Assembly (NCBI GenBank): GCA_900553025.1
Contig: USBT01000004.1
Coordinates: forward strand, 1 to 59,723
DNA: 59,723 bases
Direction: 5' to 3'
From: an uncultured Eubacteriales bacterium
Lineage (GTDB): Bacteria; Bacillota; Clostridia; Peptostreptococcales; Anaerovoracaceae
The position numbers were made by a program, and so were the translations under genes. Of the stretch, positions 54,584-59,723 are shown piece after piece. The notes beneath the pieces were generated by a model. That model was not told the DNA's origin. It saw nothing but the letters and a program-made list of their open reading frames with translations, and made no database searches. Within the stretch, counting starts at the first letter, position 1, and each line of letters starts with the position of its first letter.

Positions 54584-54726
54584 TTTTCTATCCCTTCAAT
54601 AAATTATATGATACCCTTCTTTGACATAATTATAACACATTTTTAACGAAAAATACCAAGCAAATTGAGCTTGGTATTATAGATTCTTAATTAAATTTCA
54701 AAAACAAAATAACTGATGTCCACAAA

Positions 54727-54966
54727 CTATTCAATATCCTCAGCATTTTCTTCAACATACTTAACAAGATCTCCTACCAGCTGGAAAGTTTCGGCTTCTT
54801 CATCTGGAATTTCAAGATCAAACTCTTCCTCAATACCCATGATTATTTCAACGGCATCAAGCGAATCAGCCTCCAAATCCTTCATTAAATTTGTATCCAT
54901 CGTTACCATGGTTTCTTCAAGCTTTAGCTGATCAACGATGATATCTCTGATTTTTTCAAAAACCAT
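54727..54966 (-). CDS. acpP: Acyl carrier protein
   Basis: A 79-residue acidic carrier of fatty-acid synthesis. DLEADSLDAVEIIMGIEEEF contains the serine that takes 4'-phosphopantetheine. The ATG at 54966 is chosen because GGAGG lies five bases upstream; the frame four codons longer begins inside that site. It stands apart from other fab genes. Confidence 0.95.
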   Translation of the reverse strand: MVFEKIRDIIVDQLKLEETMVTMDTNLMKDLEADSLDAVEIIMGIEEEFDLEIPDEEAETFQLVGDLVKYVEENAEDIE

Positions 54967-55122
54967 ATCTACCTCCAAGTTTTCAAATTAATAAAAAATA
55001 AATTCCGTTTCTTATTCTCATAAATCAATATCACTCATTATAGTACAAGTATAGTTGCATTGCAAGCACAAAACAGCCGAAATGCGTACACGTATTATAA
55101 CGAAAACTATTGCCTGAAAAAT

Positions 55123-56910
55123 TTACTCTAATTCTAGCCATGATTCATATGCTTCTTCAAGCTCTTTTTGCAGTTTCTCATTTTCGGCAGCAAGCTCTGC
55201 AAGTAACTCAAAATCACTTAAATTCTCAGGCTTACACATTTCTTTTTCATTTTGATGTATATACGCTTCATGCTGCTTTATGAATTCTTCAAGCCTCTCT
55301 TTTTCACGCCTAGTTCGTCTTTCCTCTGCTTGTATTTCTTTTCGCTTTGCCCTTCTAAGCGCAGACTCTGTCATCTCATCTCTAATTTGCTGTGATGATG
55401 TGGCAACAAATTCTCTGCTCGCATCATTTTTATATTTTGTGCCATCGCAACCAGCTAAAGGACGATATTCATCGAGATTGATAATTCTTTGAGGAACCTT
55501 TTTTAGAAAATATCTGTCATGGCTTACCACAATCACGGTCCCCGGATACTCTAAAATTGCATCCTCAAATGCCTCCTTTGAGTCGATATCAAGATGGTTA
55601 GTCGGCTCGTCAAGCACGAGCACGTTCGCGCCACCCATCATAAGTTTGAGAAGCGAAAGTCTGGCCTTTTCTCCTCCTGAGAGCGAAGATACTTTTAGAA
55701 AGACATCGTCTCCCTTAAAAAGAAACCGTGCCAGCAGACTCCTAATCTCCCCCTCGGTATAAAGCCTAAAATCCTGATGAACCTCCTCAAGAACTGTGTT
55801 TTGTTCGTTTAATAGCAGCTGTCCCTGATCATAGTATCCAAAGCTTACATTGTGCCCCAGCTTCAAATGTCCCGAAAGAATTGACATCTGGTCGGTCAAC
55901 ACCTTCAAAAGTGTAGTTTTACCGACGCCGTTTGCTCCCGCAAAGGCAACACGCTCTCCACGTCTTATCAAAAAAGACAAATTGTCAATTAGGGGCTTTT
56001 CATATCCAACCGAAATGTCTTCTGCAATCAAAACGTCATTCCCTGACGGAAATTCCTCCTTGAAGCTCAGCTTCATCTTATCTGCAAGTGCCTCAGGCCT
56101 CTCAATTCTGTCCATCGCAGCAAGCCTCTTTTCTCTAGAAGCCGCACGCCTTGCAAGCTTTTCAGTACCGCGTTCCTTAAAACGCCTTATCATATCTTCC
56201 TGTTTTGAAATCTCACGCTGCTGCTTATGATATGCCTTCAGTTCTGACTCTCTGACTGCCTTCCTCTCCTTAGCATAAAAGCTATAATTGCCATTATATA
56301 TTCGAGCATGGCCTGCTGAAATTTCAAGGGTTTTATCCGTTGTCACATCGAGAAAATATCTATCATGGCTGACAATGATAACTGTACCCTTGTAATTCTT
56401 AATATACTTTTCAAGCTTATTTATCGTATCAAGATCCAAATGATTTGTAGGTTCGTCGAGCAACAAAATATCCGGCTTCGAAAGTAGGATGCATCCAAGT
56501 GCGAGCCTTGATCTCTCTCCCCCAGATAACAAAACAACGGGTTTGTCATAGTAGGATTCCCCAAAAGACATCGTGTTAAGCATACCCGTGACTTCGCTCT
56601 CATAGTCGTATCCCTCTACGCTCCTCATCGCCTCATAAACTGTAAGGCCGTCATATCTATCCTTGTATATGCCTGACGAGAAATTATTACGCTGTCTGAG
56701 ATAACCGACTTTTTTATCAGATGAAATAAAGACATCGCCCTCATCGGGATTAATATCTCCAGCAAGAATATTTAAAAGTGTGGTTTTCCCTGCACCGTTA
56801 ATACCTACGACACCCAATTTCTCCCCCTCATTTAAGTGAAAAGAAACATTTTCGATAATTGGAATGACACCGTAAGTTTTTGAAAGTGATGTAGCCGAAA
56901 TCGTTATCAT
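55123..56910 (-). CDS. ABC-F family ATPase
   Basis: A 595-residue soluble protein with two ABC domains and no membrane part. Walker A sites are GINGAGKTT and GANGVGKTT. Signatures are LSGGERSRL and LSGGEKARL, each followed by LDEPTNHLD. A linker of charged helices (KAYHKQQREISKQEDMIRRF) and a C-terminal coiled coil complete the ABC-F plan. Members act on the ribosome (translation factors or antibiotic resistance); which group this is cannot be told. Its ATG overlaps the tsaD stop (ATGA). Confidence 0.93.
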   Translation of the reverse strand: MITISATSLSKTYGVIPIIENVSFHLNEGEKLGVVGINGAGKTTLLNILAGDINPDEGDVFISSDKKVGYLRQRNNFSSGIYKDRYDGLTVYEAMRSVEGYDYESEVTGMLNTMSFGESYYDKPVVLLSGGERSRLALGCILLSKPDILLLDEPTNHLDLDTINKLEKYIKNYKGTVIIVSHDRYFLDVTTDKTLEISAGHARIYNGNYSFYAKERKAVRESELKAYHKQQREISKQEDMIRRFKERGTEKLARRAASREKRLAAMDRIERPEALADKMKLSFKEEFPSGNDVLIAEDISVGYEKPLIDNLSFLIRRGERVAFAGANGVGKTTLLKVLTDQMSILSGHLKLGHNVSFGYYDQGQLLLNEQNTVLEEVHQDFRLYTEGEIRSLLARFLFKGDDVFLKVSSLSGGEKARLSLLKLMMGGANVLVLDEPTNHLDIDSKEAFEDAILEYPGTVIVVSHDRYFLKKVPQRIINLDEYRPLAGCDGTKYKNDASREFVATSSQQIRDEMTESALRRAKRKEIQAEERRTRREKERLEEFIKQHEAYIHQNEKEMCKPENLSDFELLAELAAENEKLQKELEEAYESWLELE

Positions 56911-58007
56911 ATCTCAAGCCCCGGCAAAACATCAAAATCAATGGCATCCGCCCCTTGCTTGAAATATTTATGATACGCTGCGATTGCTATCATGCCAGCA
57001 TTGTCAGTGCACATTATCATAGGTGGCTTGTAAAACCCAATATTATTCTCGGCACATTTCTTTGACATTACCTCTGTAAGCCTTGAGTTTGCTGCAACAC
57101 CACCTGCCATGACCAGTTTGTTCATATTTTCTTTTTCAATGGCTTCCATAGCCTTAGTCACAACTACTTCAACTACTGCTTCCTGAAAAGAGGCCGCAAC
57201 ATCCTCAATCTTTATTGTACGTCCCGCTTGCTTTTCGGTATTTACATAATTCAAAACACCAGTCTTAATCCCGCTAAAGCTGAAATCATAGGTCCCCTTC
57301 TCGAGCCAAGTTCTTTTAAATTCTACAGCTTTGCCATTGCCCTGCTTTGCGAGCTTATCTATCTTTGGTCCGCCCGGATATCCAAGACCCAAAACTCTTG
57401 CAACCTTGTCATAGGCTTCACCTATTGCATCATCTCTTGTCTGTCCCAAGACCTCAAAATCTGTATAATCATTCACCTTAACTATATTGGTATGTCCACC
57501 AGATACCACAAGGGATATAAAAGGTGGCTTGAGCTCAGGGTATTCTGAATATGCCGCTGCTATATGACCATGCATATGATTCACGGCAACAATTGGTATA
57601 TTTAGCGCTGCTCCATATGCCTTAGCTGCTGATACACCAATCACAAGTGCACCTGAAAGACCTGGACCGTGCGTTACTCCAATGAGATCGATGTCATTCC
57701 AGCATACGGAGGCTTCCTGCATTGCCATTTCGACTACTTTGTTGATATTCTCGAGGTGATGCCTTGAAGCAATTTCAGGCACAACGCCCCCATATTGCTT
57801 GTGAATCGCAATTTGTGATGAAATGATATTTGAAAGCAAATTCCTTTCTCCACGCAAAATCGAGGCAGAGCTTTCATCACAGCTACTCTCAATTGCCAGT
57901 GTTGTGAAATTCTCCCTAGATTTATCTTTATATTTTTTTCTAAAACTATCTCGGGAAATTACGTCTATATCTTTTCTATGAAATTGTTTTTTACTAATAT
58001 CAATCAT
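56907..58007 (-). CDS. tsaD: tRNA threonylcarbamoyladenosine transferase TsaD
   Basis: A 366-residue ASKHA-fold enzyme installing t6A at position 37 of ANN-decoding tRNAs with TsaB and TsaE. LAIESSCDESSAS, the metal ligands in HMHGHIAAA, and VVSGGHTN identify it. About 35 lysine/arginine-rich residues precede the usual start. GAGG sits eight bases before the ATG at 58007, so the extension seems to be translated. It lies 10 bases after the tsaB-rimI fusion. Confidence 0.96.
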   Translation of the reverse strand: MIDISKKQFHRKDIDVISRDSFRKKYKDKSRENFTTLAIESSCDESSASILRGERNLLSNIISSQIAIHKQYGGVVPEIASRHHLENINKVVEMAMQEASVCWNDIDLIGVTHGPGLSGALVIGVSAAKAYGAALNIPIVAVNHMHGHIAAAYSEYPELKPPFISLVVSGGHTNIVKVNDYTDFEVLGQTRDDAIGEAYDKVARVLGLGYPGGPKIDKLAKQGNGKAVEFKRTWLEKGTYDFSFSGIKTGVLNYVNTEKQAGRTIKIEDVAASFQEAVVEVVVTKAMEAIEKENMNKLVMAGGVAANSRLTEVMSKKCAENNIGFYKPPMIMCTDNAGMIAIAAYHKYFKQGADAIDFDVLPGLEI

Positions 58008-58017
58008 CAAAACATCC

Positions 58018-59580
58018 TCATTTATTTGTCTTTTCCGCTCTTCGCCACATTATTACTGCATCATCCTCATTGTCATAATATCCTTTGCGTATTCCCTCGC
58101 TACGAAACCCAAATTCTTCATAGAGTTTAATCGCAGCTTCATTTCTTCTTCTGACCTCAAGAGTAAAATCGCAGATTCCTTCATGTCTTCCTGTCCTGAG
58201 CGTATGGTTTACCAATTTCCTACCAAGTCCCCTTCGCCTGAGCTCCTCAGTCACTACCACATCGTGAATTTCACCTTCACCAAGTACATTCCAATACGAG
58301 ATAAAGCCTACAACCTCTGACTCTCCTCTGTAAGCTTGCCCAGGAAAAGCTTTACCACTTCTAACCACAACAAAATATCTGCTGTTTGGATTTTGCTCCA
58401 TATCTCTGCGAATCTCACCTGCGCCCCATGAATGCGTCAAATATTTTGCTGCCATTTCAGCTATGATATCAGCATCCTCCGGTGTCGCTGTTCTAACATA
58501 AAAATTATTCTTTTCGTTCTTCTTAACCCCTATAAGACCAGCTTTAAGCTTGGCTTCAGCCTCTGGAATTCTCATATAATCAGGCAGAACTTCGTCGTAT
58601 TTTTTAAATCTATTTTCAGTCCTAAGAACTTCCGCTGCAAAAAGTCCGACCATTTCGGAATTAGGCTCAAAATATTCATCATTCCTGCTGTCCCAAATTA
58701 TTTCGATTTCTATATTATCTGAAGATTTTTCAATACTACCCGAGCAGCTTGCAATGCTATCCGAACATCTCTCAATGCTATCCGAATATTTCTCAAGCTG
58801 CTTCGAATTCCACTCATCTAAAGTCGATTCATAGACCTTGCAGCCATCCCCATAAAAACAAACTTCAATTTTATGATTCCTGTTGCACTTCGCAATCTCC
58901 TTGTTTTTCAGCATCTTTGAGGTTTCCGTAATGTCCGATTCAAGTATTTTAAGCAAGTCTTCAAGCATTATGCAGGAACCGCTGTGAACCTCAATGCAGT
59001 CCGCATTGTCAGTAAGACATGAACCGCTGTGCACCTCAGTACACTTCTCACACTCCCCATTATCTATAGAATCTTTACTATTGATAGAAGCATCTTTTTT
59101 AATGAAATTATTTTCTGAACGGAATATAGAGCCGTAAACCTGCCCTCTTCTCGCATTGTAAATCGGCACAACGTATTTTGTAACTGCAGTTTTATTGCTT
59201 TCTATCATTTCTTCGCTATCTCGAAACTCATAATCCTTAAGTTTCAGTTTCCACATTTCAAGCGAGCCCACCGGAATAACAGGCTTGTCAAGAGCCTGAG
59301 CTAAACTCCTTGCGAAAGTAACTCCTATCCTGGTTCCAGTAAATGAGCCTGGCCCGATTGAAACGGCAATCGCATCAATATCCTGCATATCAAGGCCATC
59401 TGAAGCTTGTCCACAATTCATTACTTCATGAATTAAGCCAGGGAGATTTTTGAGGTGTGACATAGACTCAGATGTTTTTGAAGTTTTAATTACCTTAAAG
59501 CTTTCACCCTTGCTCTTATCTCCTGTGATTAGTGAAACCGAGCCTATCTTTCCTGTTGTTTGTATAGCTAGAATGAACAT
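58018..59580 (-). CDS. tsaB: TsaB-RimI fusion with Cys-rich insertion
   Basis: A 520-residue fusion. Residues 1-115 and about 290-345 form TsaB (LAIQTTGKIGSVSL, VSIGPGSFTGTRIG), partner of TsaD. Residues about 357-515 form RimI, the GNAT acetylating the N-terminus of ribosomal protein S18 (acetyl-CoA motif ELRRRGLGRKL, then LYEEFGFRSEGIR). Inside TsaB, about 150 residues are inserted. They include two EVHSGSC repeats (180-186, 195-201) with C175, C178, C186, C193 and C201, and serine-rich SDSI repeats (264-290). It overlaps tsaE by 13 bases. Confidence 0.9.
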   Translation of the reverse strand: MFILAIQTTGKIGSVSLITGDKSKGESFKVIKTSKTSESMSHLKNLPGLIHEVMNCGQASDGLDMQDIDAIAVSIGPGSFTGTRIGVTFARSLAQALDKPVIPVGSLEMWKLKLKDYEFRDSEEMIESNKTAVTKYVVPIYNARRGQVYGSIFRSENNFIKKDASINSKDSIDNGECEKCTEVHSGSCLTDNADCIEVHSGSCIMLEDLLKILESDITETSKMLKNKEIAKCNRNHKIEVCFYGDGCKVYESTLDEWNSKQLEKYSDSIERCSDSIASCSGSIEKSSDNIEIEIIWDSRNDEYFEPNSEMVGLFAAEVLRTENRFKKYDEVLPDYMRIPEAEAKLKAGLIGVKKNEKNNFYVRTATPEDADIIAEMAAKYLTHSWGAGEIRRDMEQNPNSRYFVVVRSGKAFPGQAYRGESEVVGFISYWNVLGEGEIHDVVVTEELRRRGLGRKLVNHTLRTGRHEGICDFTLEVRRRNEAAIKLYEEFGFRSEGIRKGYYDNEDDAVIMWRRAEKTNK

Positions 59581-59723
59581 CTGTAAATCCTTTCATCAAC
59601 CTTTGCGCCCGAAGGCCATCTGATTTCAATTATCTTTGTGCTTTCGGGTAACACATCTGAAATTAAATCCGCCCACTCTATCACGCAAACTCCATCGCCC
59701 TCCAGATACTCATCTCCACCTAT
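59568..59723 (-). CDS. tsaE: tRNA threonylcarbamoyladenosine biosynthesis protein TsaE, C-terminal part
   Basis: The visible end reads GGDEYLEGDGVCVIEWAD, then SDVLPESTKIIEIRWP, and stops with TAG at 59568-59570. This is the family's C-terminal block (EYL..GVCVIEWAD). The N-terminal ATPase part with Walker A lies beyond the window. It overlaps the next start codon, which supports a tsaE-tsaB/rimI-tsaD operon. Confidence 0.92.
   Translation of the reverse strand: MGGDEYLEGDGVCVIEWADLISDVLPESTKIIEIRWPSGAKVDERIYRCSF

Overview
The window is a low-GC, Gram-positive, anaerobic chromosome, most likely a Clostridia/Eubacteriales member (an Anaerovoracaceae- or Peptostreptococcales-like lineage would fit, but the sequence cannot fix this). 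Supporting signs are AT-rich DNA with AGGAGG-type ribosome sites, a split transketolase, a 2[4Fe-4S] ferredoxin, the redox repressor Rex, HrcA/CIRCE control of groESL, sortase-anchored surface proteins and class III fructose bisphosphatase.

Layout. 1-12 kb is housekeeping: part of a tRNA-Leu, an FAD protein, a DUF1292 protein, uvrC, a DacF-like protein with eroded active-site motifs, then a phosphoglycerate mutase-serC unit divergent from serA. The serC and serA promoters overlap. SPFH/NfeD and a small export protein follow. 12-17 kb holds a sortase substrate, a membrane-anchored LuxR-type regulator behind a 20-21 bp repeat array, and an iron-starvation-type operon (DUF2325, DUF3793, flavodoxin) with a palindromic operator. 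17-21 kb is sbcDC.

21-36.4 kb is accessory. A LytTR regulator gene is split by a 430-nt ORF-less group I intron placed exactly after TTGAT, the site used by IStrons; removing it rejoins the reading frame. A degenerate P-loop protein, tRNA-Arg and a LemA-like protein follow. Next is a decayed defence patch: a retron (candidate msr-msd RNA plus a frameshifted reverse transcriptase-TOPRIM gene), a wrecked D12 adenine methylase, a Fic pseudogene with three in-frame stops, and an intact self-inhibited Fic enzyme. From 28.8 to 36.35 kb lies a complete 7.5-kb integrative element in the 3' end of tRNA-Ser(CGA), bounded by 29-bp att repeats. It carries a tyrosine integrase, divergent repressor and Cro/excisionase-like genes, a truncated RepA_N protein, a sigma-like protein, small phage-type genes and 1.9 kb of gene-free repeat mosaic. 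An 8-mer, CCGCTGCA, occurs at 17 places in it but only twice that I noticed elsewhere.

36.4-59.7 kb returns to core genes: transketolase, nnrD, mgtE, a coiled-coil sortase substrate, gdhA, a von Willebrand A surface gene broken by one stop and preceded by a strong hairpin and a (TGTC)14 tract, fbp, murA, groEL/groES, an OGG-type glycosylase, a P-loop/Asp23-like protein, ferredoxin, rex, acpP, and the operon tsaE, tsaB-rimI fusion, tsaD, ABC-F.

The candidates for something undescribed are the mini-IStron in the LytTR gene, the retron with its RNA, and the tRNA-Ser element with its repeated motif and large non-coding repeat region.
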